Below, piece after piece: positions 63,868 through 64,000 of a DNA stretch of 64,000 nt. The notes below the pieces were generated by a model. It did not search any database and was not told the DNA's origin. It worked only from the letters and a program-made list of their open reading frames with translations. This DNA is from Sphingobacterium arenae. GTDB taxonomy: Bacteria; Bacteroidota; Bacteroidia; Sphingobacteriales; Sphingobacteriaceae. The translations under genes and the position numbers were made by a program. The stretch is from the NCBI RefSeq assembly GCF_014692505.1, contig NZ_JACNYK010000002.1, positions 496,001-560,000 on the forward strand, read 5' to 3'. Position 1 is the stretch's first letter; every line of letters begins with the position of its first letter.

Positions 63868-64000
63868 CAGCTTCCCCATCAAAAAAATACCGATTGGCAT
63901 TGGTTGATGACGACCTTTTGCTCGTTGAACTGTTAAGTTCCTATTTAAAGAACAATGATCAGTTCGATATCGTTCTACAAGCCTCCGACGGCAATTCCTG
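63864..64000 (+). CDS. Response regulator, 5' part (cut by window end)
   Basis: The ATG overlaps the kinase stop by 4 bp. The 45 codons visible encode MTASPSKKYRLALVDDDLLL and then a receiver-domain first helix (ELLSSYLKNNDQFDIV). The acidic DDD cluster is the Mg-binding part of the receiver domain. With a HisKA_3 kinase the missing C-terminal half is expected to be a LuxR/NarL-type DNA-binding domain. Confidence 0.88.
   Translation, partial: MTASPSKKYRLALVDDDLLLVELLSSYLKNNDQFDIVLQASDGNS

Overview
The window looks like chromosomal DNA of a member of the Bacteroidota, most likely a Sphingobacteriaceae-type soil or plant-associated bacterium (Sphingobacterium, Pedobacter, Olivibacter or a relative). 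The grounds are two SusC/SusD pairs, three ECF sigma factors, three FecR-type anti-sigma factors, N-terminal STN and carboxypeptidase-regulatory-like domains on TonB-dependent receptors (TBDRs), SusD lipoproteins starting CSNDFLD / CDKDFLD, and several Bacteroidota-type -7 boxes (TAnnTTTG). The genus is inference. I saw no tRNA, rRNA, IS element, prophage or CRISPR array. No gene-free stretch exceeds 300 bp.

Layout. (1) 1-9774, plus strand: end of a polysaccharide utilisation locus (PUL1), with a FecR tail, STN-SusC, SusD, a GH28 polygalacturonase-like enzyme and a GH78-type alpha-L-rhamnosidase; the likely target is pectin or rhamnogalacturonan. An ECF sigma gene converges on it. (2) 10413-13598, minus: pgl and zwf (oxidative pentose phosphate entry) and a FabG-like SDR. 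(3) 13770-34338, minus: PUL2, reading from the right as ECF sigma, FecR, STN-SusC, SusD, GH31, GH29, SGNH hydrolase, GH29, Tat-type Gfo/Idh/MocA protein, followed by a siderophore-type TBDR and a GH78 rhamnosidase. A possible short antisense RNA lies in the susC leader. (4) 34606-42244, minus: tripartite RND efflux operon, then an AraC-type regulator and an SDR.

(5) 42383-61556: the most unusual part. Two paralogous cassettes stand back to back. Cassette A (minus, 51136 to 42383) is ECF sigma - FecR - STN-TBDR - DUF4876-type lipoprotein - DUF6850-type predicted beta-barrel - di-heme cytochrome c peroxidase. Cassette B (plus, 52130 to 58999) is TBDR without STN - DUF4876 - DUF6850 - di-heme peroxidase, preceded by an unrecognised lipoprotein and followed by a siderophore-type TBDR. 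The A sigma promoter, the B promoter and the PUL2-adjacent siderophore receptor promoter each carry a Fur-like 7-1-7 inverted repeat (TTAGATT-T-AATCTAA type). I infer an iron- or metal-repressed outer-membrane acquisition system in which a surface lipoprotein, a transporter and a second barrel work with a periplasmic di-heme redox enzyme. Its substrate and chemistry are unknown.

(6) 61808-64000, plus: an unknown protein, a 7-TM protein, a NarL-family-type histidine kinase and the start of its response regulator, as a tightly overlapping operon behind a well-formed promoter.
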